A stretch of 64,000 bases of DNA from an uncultured Pseudobutyrivibrio sp. (GTDB lineage Bacteria > Bacillota > Clostridia > Lachnospirales > Lachnospiraceae), in assembly GCA_900546435.1 (NCBI GenBank), contig URCQ01000001.1, forward strand, positions 171,512 to 235,511, in the 5' to 3' direction. Numbering within the stretch: the first letter of the stretch is position 1; each line of letters opens with the position of its first letter. A program made the position numbers and the translations under genes. Shown here in pieces: positions 54,002 through 63,733 of the stretch. The notes beneath the pieces were generated by a model. The model saw only the letters and a list, made by a program, of their open reading frames with translations, was not told the origin of the DNA and made no database searches.

Positions 54002-55225
54002 ATGGAAAAGATAAAAGGTGGCGTGACAGCAGCAAAAGGTTTTTTCGCAGCACATACGGCTGCAGGAATAAAGTATCAGGGAAGAGATGATATGGCACTT
54101 CTCTATAGCGAGGTGCCGGCGGAAGTAGCAGGGACTTTTACACAAAATGTAGTAAAAGCTGCGCCGGTAAAATGGGATCAGCAGGTGGTAAAGGAAAGCC
54201 CTTATGCACAGGCTGTTGTTGTTAATGCGGGAATTGCAAATGCCTGTACTGGAGAAGAAGGCATGCGTTATTGCAAGCAGACGGCAGATCAGGCTGCAGA
54301 AGTTTTGAAAATTCCGGCAAATGCTGTTTTAGTGGCATCGACCGGAGTGATTGGTATGCAGCTTCCGATGGATCGTCTTCGTGCAGGTATACAAGTGATG
54401 GCACCACAATTAGAGGATACGCGCTCAGCTGGAACGGCAGCAGCACAGGCAATCATGACGACGGATACGCATAAAAAAGAGGTGGCAGTCACTTTTATGG
54501 CAGATGGAAAAGAAGTCACTGTTGGCGGCATGAGTAAGGGGAGCGGCATGATTCATCCGAATATGTGTACCATGCTTGCGTTTATCACTACAGACCTTTC
54601 TATTTCAAAGGAATTGTTACAGGAAGCATTAAGTCAGGTGGTAGCGGATACCTACAATATGATTTCTGTGGATGGTGATACATCGACAAATGATACCTGT
54701 CTGGTACTTGCCAATGGTATGGCTGGAAATGAAAAAATAACAGAGAAGAATGAGGCTTATGAAGCTTTTGTAGAGGCGCTTTTTGAAGTGAATCGATCAT
54801 TGGCAAAGATGATGGCTGGCGATGGCGAAGGCGCTACCGCATTGTTTGAGGTAAAGGTAATACATGCCAATACAAAAAAAGAGGCGGTAACACTTGCAAA
54901 ATCCGTGGTTACATCAAGTCTTACAAAAGCAGCAATCTATGGTCATGATGCAAACTGGGGACGTATTTTATGCGCGCTTGGTTATGCAGGAGTCGCCTTT
55001 GATCCGGAAAAAGTAGATTTATATTTTGAAAGTGTAAATGGCAGCTTAAAAATTATAGAAGATGGTGTGGCAACGGGATATAGCGAAAAAGAGGCTACAC
55101 AGATTCTTACCGCGGATGCAGTGACAGCGATCTGTGATATGAAACAGGGGAAAGCGGAGGCGACAGCCTGGGGATGCGATTTGACATACGATTATGTCAA
55201 AATCAATGCCGATTATCGTTCTTAA
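54002..55225 (+). CDS. argJ: Glutamate N-acetyltransferase / ornithine acetyltransferase
   Basis: The 407-residue protein recycles the acetyl group from acetylornithine to glutamate. The autoproteolysis site reads HPNMCTML, in place of the common NMATML; the nucleophilic threonine is kept. GVIGMQLPMD, TDTHKKE and the C-terminal NADYRS are also family features. Whether it is mono- or bifunctional cannot be told by eye. AAAGGAGTG precedes the ATG, 12 bp after the GNAT gene. Confidence 0.95.
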   Translation: MEKIKGGVTAAKGFFAAHTAAGIKYQGRDDMALLYSEVPAEVAGTFTQNVVKAAPVKWDQQVVKESPYAQAVVVNAGIANACTGEEGMRYCKQTADQAAEVLKIPANAVLVASTGVIGMQLPMDRLRAGIQVMAPQLEDTRSAGTAAAQAIMTTDTHKKEVAVTFMADGKEVTVGGMSKGSGMIHPNMCTMLAFITTDLSISKELLQEALSQVVADTYNMISVDGDTSTNDTCLVLANGMAGNEKITEKNEAYEAFVEALFEVNRSLAKMMAGDGEGATALFEVKVIHANTKKEAVTLAKSVVTSSLTKAAIYGHDANWGRILCALGYAGVAFDPEKVDLYFESVNGSLKIIEDGVATGYSEKEATQILTADAVTAICDMKQGKAEATAWGCDLTYDYVKINADYRS

Positions 55226-55255
55226 ATTACGAGCCAAAGCACGAGGGGAAACGTC

Positions 55256-56173
55256 ATGAAGGAGGAAATCAAGGTGGAAGAGAAGAATATGCAGGAAGTC
55301 ATGGAAAAAGCACAGGTGTTGATTGAAGCATTGCCATATATACAGCGCTTTAATCGCAAGATTATTGTAGTGAAATACGGTGGAAGTGCCATGATTGATG
55401 AAAAACTCAAAAGACAAGTGATCCAGGATGTAACCCTTTTAAAAGTGGTAGGATTCAAGCCAATTATTGTACATGGTGGTGGAAAGGAAATAAGCCGTTG
55501 GGTAGAAAAGACAGGAATGCATCCGGAATTTATCAATGGATTGCGTAAAACGGATGCCCCAACCATGGAAATTGCTGAAATGGTATTAAATAAAGTGAAC
55601 AAGTCACTGGTGCAAATGGTGGAAGAATTGGGTGTGAACGCTGTCGGAATCAGTGGAAAAGATGGTGGTCTCTTAAAAGTAGAAAAAAAGTTTTCTGAGG
55701 GACAGGATATCGGCTATGTTGGTGAAATAAAGGAGGTTAACCCGAAGATTTTAGAGGATTTGCTGGAACGTGACTTTTTACCCATTGTCTGCCCAATTGG
55801 AATGGATGCAAATTATGAGACTTACAACATCAACGCAGATGATGCTGCATGTGCGATTGCACAAGCTATGCAGGCAGAAAAGCTGGCTTTTTTGACCGAT
55901 ATCGAAGGGGTTTACAAAGATCCGGAAGATAAATCGACTTTAATATCAGAATTGACGTTGTCAGAAGCGAGAGCATTGATTGCAGATGGATTTATCGGAG
56001 GCGGTATGCTTCCAAAGCTAAAAAACTGTATGACAGCCATTGAAGAAGGAGTGTCAAGAGTACATATTTTAGATGGTCGTATCGCACATTGTCTGCTGCT
56101 TGAAATCTTCACAAATAAAGGAATCGGAACAGCTATTTTAGATGACAAAGAGAGGAAATTTCATCATGAATAA
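55256..56173 (+). CDS. argB: Acetylglutamate kinase
   Basis: The 305-residue amino-acid kinase phosphorylates N-acetylglutamate. The ATP site begins VVKYGGSAM near residue 39, IIVHGGGKEIS is the glycine-rich loop near 70, and the DIEGVY and GGMLPKL blocks are present. The N-terminal extension of about 30 residues matches the arginine-sensitive hexameric class, so feedback inhibition is plausible. Two starts are possible: ATG 55256 (GAGGGG upstream) and GTG 55274 (AAGGAGG upstream). It overlaps argD by 8 bp. Confidence 0.95.
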   Translation: MKEEIKVEEKNMQEVMEKAQVLIEALPYIQRFNRKIIVVKYGGSAMIDEKLKRQVIQDVTLLKVVGFKPIIVHGGGKEISRWVEKTGMHPEFINGLRKTDAPTMEIAEMVLNKVNKSLVQMVEELGVNAVGISGKDGGLLKVEKKFSEGQDIGYVGEIKEVNPKILEDLLERDFLPIVCPIGMDANYETYNINADDAACAIAQAMQAEKLAFLTDIEGVYKDPEDKSTLISELTLSEARALIADGFIGGGMLPKLKNCMTAIEEGVSRVHILDGRIAHCLLLEIFTNKGIGTAILDDKERKFHHE

Positions 56174-57368
56174 GGAAAATTATATAGCTACAGCGGAAGA
56201 ATCTTTGTTTCATGTGTATAATCGCTTTCCTGTGGTATTTGAAAAAGGAAATGGCGTACATATTTATGATACAGATGGAAAGGAATATCTCGATTTCGCA
56301 TCCGGTATCGGCGTGATGGCATTCGGATACAATGTTGGTGAGTACAAACAGGCATTGATGGATCAGTTGGATAAGATTACGCATACGTCAAATTTATATT
56401 ATCATCCATCTATGATTTCTGCTGCAAAAAAATTAAGCGAAATATCCGGAATGGACAAAGTGTTCTTTACGAATAGTGGTGCGGAAGCAGTAGAAGGTGC
56501 AATCAAGACAGCAAAAAAATATGCATATTTGCGTGATGGATTTGCAGGACATGAAATCATAGCCATGGAGCATTCTTTTCACGGAAGAACGGTGGGCGCT
56601 TTATCGGTAACAGGAACGAAGCATTACCGGGAACCATTTTTACCATTGATGGATGGTGTTCGTTTTGCCACTTTTAATGATTTGGATAGTGTCAAGGCGC
56701 AGATTACGGATAAGACCTGTGCGATTATTCTTGAGACTGTGCAGGGAGAAGGCGGACTTTATCCGGCGGATGTAGCCTTTTTACAAGGTGTGCGAAAACT
56801 TTGTGATGAACATGATATTTTATTGATTTTAGATGAAATACAGTGTGGTATGGCGCGTACAGGTTATATGTTTGCATGGCAGAAATATGGAGTAAAACCA
56901 GACATTATGACATGTGCAAAGGCATTGGGAGCAGGGGTTCCCGTGGGCGCATTTGTGTTGACGGATCATGTGGCCAAACATTCGTTGGTTCCTGGCGATC
57001 ATGGTACCACGTATGGAGGAAATCCGCTTGTCTGTGCTGCTGTCGATAAGACAATTGACATGATGCAAAAACGACAGATCGCAGAGCATGTAAGGGAACT
57101 GACGCCATATTTTGAAAAAACGTTAGATGACATCATAAAGACTTATGATTTTATGATAGGACGACGTGGTATGGGCTTTATGCAGGGAATCGTGCTGAAT
57201 CCGGAAGTTGCAGTGGGAAATGTGGTCACAAAAGCATTGGATGCTGGATTGATTGTTCTTTCTGCAGGTGGGAATGTATTGCGCTTATTGCCGCCACTTG
57301 TCATCGAAAAAGAGGATATGGATGATATGGCAAAAAAATTAAGAGAAGTGTGTGACATAATTTCGTAA
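56166..57368 (+). CDS. argD: Acetylornithine aminotransferase
   Basis: The 400-residue PLP enzyme transaminates N-acetylglutamate semialdehyde. SNLYYHPS, FFTNSGAEAVEGAIK and SFHGRTVGALS are class III aminotransferase blocks; LILDEIQCGMARTG carries the PLP-binding Asp and TCAKALGAG the Schiff-base lysine. The ATG at 56166 overlaps the end of argB and has GAGAGGAAAT upstream. argF and argH are not in the window. Confidence 0.95.
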   Translation: MNKENYIATAEESLFHVYNRFPVVFEKGNGVHIYDTDGKEYLDFASGIGVMAFGYNVGEYKQALMDQLDKITHTSNLYYHPSMISAAKKLSEISGMDKVFFTNSGAEAVEGAIKTAKKYAYLRDGFAGHEIIAMEHSFHGRTVGALSVTGTKHYREPFLPLMDGVRFATFNDLDSVKAQITDKTCAIILETVQGEGGLYPADVAFLQGVRKLCDEHDILLILDEIQCGMARTGYMFAWQKYGVKPDIMTCAKALGAGVPVGAFVLTDHVAKHSLVPGDHGTTYGGNPLVCAAVDKTIDMMQKRQIAEHVRELTPYFEKTLDDIIKTYDFMIGRRGMGFMQGIVLNPEVAVGNVVTKALDAGLIVLSAGGNVLRLLPPLVIEKEDMDDMAKKLREVCDIIS

Positions 57369-57373
57369 AACTC

Positions 57374-57402
57374 TTGTAATAATTGGTGCTTTTGGATAAA
57401 AT
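57374..57402 (+). promoter_or_regulatory. Promoter of comEA operon
   Basis: TTGTAA at 57374-57379 and TAAAAT at 57397-57402, 17-bp spacer. Confidence 0.6.
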
Positions 57403-57442
57403 AATTCACATAGCATTCGTGTTTCCTTTCGAACGTTGATAG

Positions 57443-57478
57443 AGGGGGTGGCAGTTGTTGCTACCTCCTTTGTTTGTT
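57443..57478 (+). promoter_or_regulatory. Terminator-like hairpin in comEA leader (possible attenuator)
   Basis: GGGGGTGGCA (57444-57453) pairs with TGCTACCTCC (57459-57468) through two G-U pairs around GTTGT, followed by TTTGTTTGTT. It lies between promoter and ribosome binding site. Confidence 0.5.
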
Positions 57479-57493
57479 GGAAAGGAGAATAAA

Positions 57494-58099
57494 GTGAAAA
57501 AACAAATCATACTACTTGGTATTGTAGTTCTTATGATGCTTGTGGGCTGCACTGGATGTAAGAAACAGTCTTATCTGGAAACGCAGTCTGATCTTCAAGA
57601 AGAGCATACAAAATCCGCAGATACAACAGAAGAAAAGAAGCAGCAGACCGAGCAGGTAACAGAGATTTACGTACAAATCGATGGGGCTGTAAAAAAGCCG
57701 GGAGTGTACACATTTTCTGAAGAAAGCCGTGTCTATGAACTGATTGAGGCAGCCGGAGGCTTGTTGCCGGAAGCATATGATCTTGGCATCAATCAGGCCA
57801 AGCGTCTGGCGGACGGAGAAAAAATCTATGTTTATACCAAGGAAGAAATAGAAAACGGAGCAGGAACGACGGATACGCAGAATCCGAAGGGACAGACAGA
57901 CGATGGTAAGATTAACATCAACACTGCTTCGGTGGAAGAATTGATGACACTTAGTGGGATTGGTGAGACACGTGCCAAAGATATTATTGCGTATCGCAAT
58001 GCGCACGGGGCATTTTCGTTACCGGAGGATTTGAAAAATGTATCTGGTATAGGGGACAGTACCTACAACAAAATCGCAGATGCAATTATAGTGAATTGA
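57494..58099 (+). CDS. comEA: ComEA-like DNA-binding lipoprotein (SLBB plus helix-hairpin-helix)
   Basis: The 201-residue product has a lipobox LVGC with Cys19, a polar spacer, an SLBB-type domain (VQIDGAVKKPGVYTF to KIYVYT, about 60-120) and a C-terminal helix-hairpin-helix domain (ININTASVEELMTLSGIGETRAKDIIAYR, cited in part, about 140-200). ComEA binds incoming DNA on the outer face of the membrane during transformation. Most ComEA proteins use a transmembrane anchor; here the lipid anchor is predicted. The GTG start at 57494 follows AAAGGAG; the longer frame from 57455 has no site. Confidence 0.88.
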   Translation: MKKQIILLGIVVLMMLVGCTGCKKQSYLETQSDLQEEHTKSADTTEEKKQQTEQVTEIYVQIDGAVKKPGVYTFSEESRVYELIEAAGGLLPEAYDLGINQAKRLADGEKIYVYTKEEIENGAGTTDTQNPKGQTDDGKININTASVEELMTLSGIGETRAKDIIAYRNAHGAFSLPEDLKNVSGIGDSTYNKIADAIIVN

Positions 58100-58108
58100 G
58101 GTTAGATG

Positions 58109-58801
58109 ATGGCAAAGAAAGTATTAGTGGTAGACGATGAAAAACTGATTGTGAAAGGCATACGTTTCAGTCTGGAGCAGGATGGTATGGAAGTGGATTG
58201 TGCATATGACGGGCAGGAGGCTTTGGATAAAGCTATGGCAACAGCATATGATATGATTCTTTTGGATGTCATGCTTCCAAAGATGGATGGTTTTGAAGTG
58301 TGTCAGCGTATTCGTGAGTTTTCCAATATGCCGATTGTTATGTTAACGGCAAAAGGTGATGATATGGATAAGATATTAGGCCTTGAATATGGCGCAGACG
58401 ATTACATTACCAAGCCTTTTAACATCTTAGAGGTGAAGGCACGTATTAAGGCAATCATGCGAAGAACGACACCACAGGTTGTCAAAGAGCAGAAGATGAC
58501 AGAGATTGTGAGTGGAGATTTTACCATTAATACAGAAAATCGTCGTTTGTTTATTTTAGAACGCGAGATCAATGTGACATCAAAGGAATTTGATATGCTG
58601 CTTCTTTTGGTGACAAATCCGGGAAAAGTATACAGCAGAGATGAATTGCTTCGCACGATTTGGGGTGAAGATTATCCTGGGGATGCAAGAACCGTGGATG
58701 TTCATATTCGTAGATTGCGCGAAAAGATTGAACCAAATGCCAGCGAGCCGAAATATGTGCATACAAAGTGGGGCGTTGGTTACTACTATCAGCAGGTGTA
58801 G
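58109..58801 (+). CDS. OmpR/PhoB family response regulator
   Basis: The 230-residue regulator has a receiver domain with VVDDE, phosphoacceptor Asp in LLDVMLPKMDG near residue 52, TAKGDD and the KPF lysine. The C-terminal winged helix ends TVDVHIRRLREKIE and WGVGYYY. It resembles the WalR/PhoP group. The sensor kinase gene starts 10 bp downstream. The ATG at 58109 is chosen on GAGG spacing; 58106 is in frame and possible. It lies 10 bp after comEA. Confidence 0.93.
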   Translation: MAKKVLVVDDEKLIVKGIRFSLEQDGMEVDCAYDGQEALDKAMATAYDMILLDVMLPKMDGFEVCQRIREFSNMPIVMLTAKGDDMDKILGLEYGADDYITKPFNILEVKARIKAIMRRTTPQVVKEQKMTEIVSGDFTINTENRRLFILEREINVTSKEFDMLLLLVTNPGKVYSRDELLRTIWGEDYPGDARTVDVHIRRLREKIEPNASEPKYVHTKWGVGYYYQQV

Positions 58802-58810
58802 GGGTAGTAT

Positions 58811-60304
58811 ATGAAAAAGCAGATCATTCAGAAAATAATAAGAAGTCTTAGATTGCACATGGTCGTCGTTTTTCTCCTGATGGGGATTCTTCCGGCAACC
58901 TTATTTTCTGTGCTTTTTTCCAGTTTGTATGTAAAGCGTTCGGTGGAGAGCGATGTGACGGATATGGTAGCAAATGGGCAGATTTTAGGTAAGCAGATTA
59001 TGTCCAGTGGCTATTTAAATCAAAAGGATTCTGATGTTGTTGATGAGCAGCTTGGTGCGCTTTCTACAACATATGCCGGTCGTATGATGGTGGTGAATCG
59101 TTCGCTTACCATTATCAAGGACACGTATGGTGTAGATGAAGGAAAAACGATTGTATGGTCGAACGTGATTAAAGCATTTACAGGATCGATTTCTTCTTCC
59201 TATGATAAGGATAATGAATATCTGGTAGCAGCAGTTCCTATCATGTCAACGGGCAAGGATACCGATGAGGTACTGGGTGTGCTTGTCATGAATAAGTCAA
59301 TGACTTATGTTACAGCTAATTTGGAATATTTTCATTCAGTAGCCATTATTACACTTTTGGTACTATATGCAGTCGTGATTGCGCTGGCTATTTTGTTTTC
59401 CGGCAAGTTTACCAGACCATTTCATAAGCTTGGCAAAGCGATTGATGCCCGGGAAAAAGGTACCGATGATGGAGAGGATATTGCGGTAGATGATTTTACA
59501 GAGTCAGCAGATGTATCAGACAAACTGAATAATCTGATTGTACGTATGAAAGTGGTAGATGAATCACGTCAGGAATTTGTTTCGAACGTGTCACATGAAT
59601 TAAAAACCCCGCTTACATCCATGAAGGTACTGGCAGATTCTTTGAATGGACAGGACAATGTTCCAATCGAACTGTATCGGGAATTTATGTCAGATATTGG
59701 TGAAGAAATTGACCGGGAAACAAAGATTATCAACGATTTGTTGAGCCTTGTAAAGATGGACCGTGCAGCAGCTTCGCTTAATGTATCTGCCGTTAATATG
59801 AATGAATTGATCGAATTGATCTTAAAACGACTTCGCCCAATCGCAGAAAAACAGCAGGTGGAAGTGGTTTTTGAAAGCTTCCGTCCGGTGGCAGCAGAAG
59901 TAGATGAAGTCAAGATTTCACTTGCCATTACAAATCTTGTGGAAAATGGTATCAAGTATAACAAGGAAGGTGGCTGGGTGCACGTCACACTCAATGCGGA
60001 TCACCAGTATTGCTACATTAAAGTAGAAGACTCTGGTATGGGAATTCCACAGGATAGTTTAGATTATATTTTTGAGAGATTTTATCGCGTTGACAAATCA
60101 CATTCCAGGGAAATCGGTGGAACCGGTCTGGGACTTGCCATTACCAAAAATGCGGTTACCATGCACAATGGAGATATCAAGGTACATAGTGTCTTAGGAG
60201 AGGGAACGATGTTTGATGTGCGTATTCCACTGAACTATATCAGTCCGCAGAGTGAACGTGAAAGCCATAGTGTAAAGAAAGCACATACATTTATGCATGG
60301 ATAA
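58811..60304 (+). CDS. Sensor histidine kinase
   Basis: The 497-residue kinase has two membrane segments (about 15-38 and 176-198), an extracellular region of about 135 residues of the Cache-like size, and a HAMP-like region after TM2 (FTRPFHKLGKAIDARE). HisKA has the phosphoacceptor in FVSNVSHELKTPLTSMKVL near residue 265, and the HATPase has NLVENGIKYN, DSGMGIP and GTGLGLAI. The signal is unknown. It pairs with the upstream regulator. Confidence 0.93.
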   Translation: MKKQIIQKIIRSLRLHMVVVFLLMGILPATLFSVLFSSLYVKRSVESDVTDMVANGQILGKQIMSSGYLNQKDSDVVDEQLGALSTTYAGRMMVVNRSLTIIKDTYGVDEGKTIVWSNVIKAFTGSISSSYDKDNEYLVAAVPIMSTGKDTDEVLGVLVMNKSMTYVTANLEYFHSVAIITLLVLYAVVIALAILFSGKFTRPFHKLGKAIDAREKGTDDGEDIAVDDFTESADVSDKLNNLIVRMKVVDESRQEFVSNVSHELKTPLTSMKVLADSLNGQDNVPIELYREFMSDIGEEIDRETKIINDLLSLVKMDRAAASLNVSAVNMNELIELILKRLRPIAEKQQVEVVFESFRPVAAEVDEVKISLAITNLVENGIKYNKEGGWVHVTLNADHQYCYIKVEDSGMGIPQDSLDYIFERFYRVDKSHSREIGGTGLGLAITKNAVTMHNGDIKVHSVLGEGTMFDVRIPLNYISPQSERESHSVKKAHTFMHG

Positions 60305-60318
60305 GGAGAATGCTTCGT

Positions 60319-61272
60319 ATGAAGAAAAAAGGAATCGTATATCTGACAGTACTTGTGCTTATGTGCGGGCTATTGGTCGGATGTGGCGGACAAAAAGAAA
60401 AAGAGAATATGAAGATTTATTATATCAATGCATTGGGAGATGGCATTAGTGCTGTTGGGTATCATATGCATGCAACAAAAACAGATGCAATGATTGATGA
60501 GGCACTGCAGGAGTTGGGAAAAGATCCGGATAGTGTAGAATATCGCAGAACGATTTCAGATAGTGTCAAGATTGTGGATTGTGTGTTGGATGATGGCATG
60601 CTGAGTCTGTATTTTGACCGGGAATATGAGGAGTTGACCGGCTATACAGAAGTCTTGATGCGTGCAGCAATCGTAAAGACATTGGTGCAGATCAAAGACG
60701 TGGATAGCGTGACATTTTATGTTGGCGGCGATCCATTGCAGGATGCAAATGGAACACTTGTTGGTAGTATGAACGATGATACCTTTATCAATGATTATGG
60801 GGCAGAAACAGGAAGTCTGGAAAAGACGAAACTGACGCTCTATTTTGCCAGTGCGGATGGACAGTCTCTTGTAAAAAAAGAGATGGATGTCTACTATAAT
60901 AAAAATGTGGCACGAGAACGTCTGATTATGGACTATTTGTTGAAAGGATCGGATGACGAAGATGCCAAAACAGTATTCCCATCGGGAACAAAACTTTTAA
61001 ATGTGACGGTAACAGATGGGGTGTGTTATGTGAATCTGGATTCTTCCTTTTTGAAAGGAACTACGGGAGTTAACAGTAAGGTGGTCTTGTACTCTATTGT
61101 AAATTCATTGACAGAACTGGATAATGTCAATAAAGTGCAGATTCTTGTAGATGGGGCACAGAGCACATCAGCGGACGCGAGTCTGGGATTTTCGCTGGGA
61201 ACATCCTATGAAAGAGATACGTCTATGGTAATGCAGGCAGTGGAGAGAGATTTGATGAACGAGGGACAATAG
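60319..61272 (+). CDS. GerMN domain lipoprotein
   Basis: The 317-residue lipoprotein has signal peptide and lipobox LLVGC with Cys22. Two GerMN (sporulation/spore germination) repeats follow, at about 35-165 and 185-300; GVCYVNLDSSFLKG and LYSIVNSLTELDNVNKVQILVDG mark the second. GerMN proteins attach to the outside of the membrane; in Bacillus GerM acts in sporulation. Here it follows a two-component system and precedes comEC. The ATG at 60319 is better spaced from AAGGAG than 60310. Confidence 0.85.
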   Translation: MKKKGIVYLTVLVLMCGLLVGCGGQKEKENMKIYYINALGDGISAVGYHMHATKTDAMIDEALQELGKDPDSVEYRRTISDSVKIVDCVLDDGMLSLYFDREYEELTGYTEVLMRAAIVKTLVQIKDVDSVTFYVGGDPLQDANGTLVGSMNDDTFINDYGAETGSLEKTKLTLYFASADGQSLVKKEMDVYYNKNVARERLIMDYLLKGSDDEDAKTVFPSGTKLLNVTVTDGVCYVNLDSSFLKGTTGVNSKVVLYSIVNSLTELDNVNKVQILVDGAQSTSADASLGFSLGTSYERDTSMVMQAVERDLMNEGQ

Positions 61273-61281
61273 GAGGAAATA

Positions 61282-63723
61282 TTGTTACGAAGGAAAGTAT
61301 GTCAGATTGGCATGGCATTTCTCCTTGGTGCAGGATGGTTTGTATATGATAGTCACTGGTGGTGCGTAGCATTTGTGGTGTATATGGGAGGCTTGTATGC
61401 AGGTCTTCGACCACATTTGCTTTGCACTGTGCAGCGGCGAAAACGCTTTTTGTGTGTTGCACTTGCTTTTTTATGTGGAAGTGTTGTTGGAGAGATAGCG
61501 GTACAGCGGCAAAAGGAGCAGCATTCCTTTTTGCAAAAGGACCGGGAGGTTCAATTTCAAGGGGAAATTTATAAAAAAGAGAGTAAGGCAGATCAGCCGG
61601 TTTACTATTTGCGAGATGTCATCTTGCAAGATCAAAAAGAGCAGATCAAATGCTCTTCTATTATTCTATATCTGGATTCGGATGATGATACCATTGGAAC
61701 AATTTACATTGGAAAAGCAAAAATAACGTCATTTCGACAAGCGCGCAATGACGGTAATTTTGATGAAAAAATATATTATGAGAGTAACGGCATTGCAGCC
61801 AGCTTAGAAGATGCTGCAATACACAAAAAAATACCCTCACGTCGCTACGTGCGCATAAAGTTATATGAACTGCAGCAGAACATAGCGGATGTGTATGGTC
61901 AGTATCTGTTTGGCGAAGAAAGTGGAGTGCTGCAGACACTTGCATTGGGAGAAAAAGGCGAACTTGATACGGATGCCAAGGCGTTATATCAAATGGCGGG
62001 GTTATCACACATTCTTGCAATATCGGGGCTTCACATTTCTGTCGTGGGCATGGCTATTTATCGTTTGCTGCGAAAAAGGGGAATGTCTTTTTTGGAAGCA
62101 GGGATGTTGGCAGGTATTCTGGTACTGCTTTATGGCATGATGACAGGAATGAGTCCTTCGACAAAGCGGGCGATTGTTATGTATTTGTTTTACCTTTTGG
62201 CAAATGTATGGGGAGAAGTGTACGATTCTGCAAGTGCACTTATGTTTGCGGCGATTGGAATGGTGGCGGCAAATCCGTTCGCAATGAAAAATGCGGGAGT
62301 GCTTTTTTCGTTTGCAGCTGTACTTGGCGTGATTTCGTTTGCAAATCCATTGGTAGCCTGCTTACAAAGAGAAAAAAAGAGATGGCTGGATGCGTTTGTA
62401 TTTGCATTGGGACTGCAGTTGTTTACGCTGCCGCTTGTTGCAAGATTTTATTATGAAGTTCCAATTTACAGTGTGTTTTTAAACTGGCTGTTGTTACCAC
62501 TGTTAGGCATTTTGTTGGGGTGTGGTCTGCTTGGTGGATTGCTTGGTGCCTGCGTGATGGAATTGCAGGTTATGTGCAAAAGTGCCGTGTGGAATACGCT
62601 TGACTGGTTGCGAGGGGGGATGACCTTTGTAACAGAAAAAATGATGCTGGTGTGTCATGGAATATTGTATCTGTACGAATGGATTGCAGATATCACGTTG
62701 CGTTTGCCGGGCGCAAGACAGATTGTGGGATGTCCGGCATTGTGGAAAGTGGTCATATATTACGTCTCTTTGTATATGGGATTGTATTGGTTGCAAAAAG
62801 AAAAAGAAAAACGCCAGGTACAACGACGTGTGGAATGTTATCGAGGCAAGCGGCTGCTATTGGTGTTATGCGGGTTGAGCTGTCTGTTTTGGCCGGCGAA
62901 AGCAAAAAATCAGATGATAATGCTGGATGTTGGGCAAGGGGATGGCATCTATTTGCAGAGTGCGAAAGGGGCAAGTTTTTTTGTAGATGGGGGAAGCTCT
63001 GATGTGAAAAACGTTGGAACATATAGAATTCTGCCATTTTTGAAAAGTCATGGTGTCAGACAGGTGGATTACTGGTTCGTCTCGCATCCGGATCTGGACC
63101 ATATGAACGGATTGTTGGAATGCTTGGAACAGGGATATCGCATCAAACATATCGTGTTATCAAAAGAATTGTATGAAAATATGCAGGATGAGGAAGCAAT
63201 AGCGCATATAAAAGAGTTAGAACAGTCAGCACAGGTATGCGGAAGTCAGATATGTTTTATGCAGGTGGGGGATGTCTGCCACAGCGGGGATTTGCAACTA
63301 CAATGTGTAGGACCATCGGTTGCTACAGCAAAAGAATATGCAAATGATGTCAATGCGATGAGCCTGTGTCTGCTAGTTACATGTAGGGACTTTTCTGCAC
63401 TTTTAACAGGCGATATTGCAGCAGAGCAGGAAACAGAACTTCTGCCGGAAATAAAGGAGCGTGTCCAAAAGATTGATGTGTTAAAAGTCGCGCATCATGG
63501 ATCTAATGCATCGAGTGGACAGGCATTTTTGACAGAAATCGAGTTTGATTATGCGTTTATTTCTTGTGGCAAGAATAATATGTATGGTCATCCGGGAAAA
63601 GAAACGATGGAACGCCTACAGAATCGCGTGGGGAAGGAAAAGATATATGTGACGATGGATGTGGGACAGATTACGCTGGAGTTGGATCAGAGAAGGCGCA
63701 TTCAGACGAAGTTTGAGCGATGA
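61282..63723 (+). CDS. comEC: DNA internalization competence protein ComEC/Rec2
   Basis: The 813-residue channel protein carries single-stranded DNA across the membrane in transformation. Two hydrophobic segments start it, an OB-like domain lies at about 65-200, and the competence domain with about ten membrane segments runs from about 205 to 530, including GLSHILAISGLHISVVG. The C-terminal metallo-beta-lactamase domain shows LDVGQGDG, SHPDLDHMNGL, LLTGDI and VAHHGSNAS. The TTG start at 61282 follows AGGAGG; the first ATG lies 10 codons inside. The operon also holds comEA. Confidence 0.93.
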   Translation: MLRRKVCQIGMAFLLGAGWFVYDSHWWCVAFVVYMGGLYAGLRPHLLCTVQRRKRFLCVALAFLCGSVVGEIAVQRQKEQHSFLQKDREVQFQGEIYKKESKADQPVYYLRDVILQDQKEQIKCSSIILYLDSDDDTIGTIYIGKAKITSFRQARNDGNFDEKIYYESNGIAASLEDAAIHKKIPSRRYVRIKLYELQQNIADVYGQYLFGEESGVLQTLALGEKGELDTDAKALYQMAGLSHILAISGLHISVVGMAIYRLLRKRGMSFLEAGMLAGILVLLYGMMTGMSPSTKRAIVMYLFYLLANVWGEVYDSASALMFAAIGMVAANPFAMKNAGVLFSFAAVLGVISFANPLVACLQREKKRWLDAFVFALGLQLFTLPLVARFYYEVPIYSVFLNWLLLPLLGILLGCGLLGGLLGACVMELQVMCKSAVWNTLDWLRGGMTFVTEKMMLVCHGILYLYEWIADITLRLPGARQIVGCPALWKVVIYYVSLYMGLYWLQKEKEKRQVQRRVECYRGKRLLLVLCGLSCLFWPAKAKNQMIMLDVGQGDGIYLQSAKGASFFVDGGSSDVKNVGTYRILPFLKSHGVRQVDYWFVSHPDLDHMNGLLECLEQGYRIKHIVLSKELYENMQDEEAIAHIKELEQSAQVCGSQICFMQVGDVCHSGDLQLQCVGPSVATAKEYANDVNAMSLCLLVTCRDFSALLTGDIAAEQETELLPEIKERVQKIDVLKVAHHGSNASSGQAFLTEIEFDYAFISCGKNNMYGHPGKETMERLQNRVGKEKIYVTMDVGQITLELDQRRRIQTKFER

Positions 63724-63733
63724 AATATGCGTT

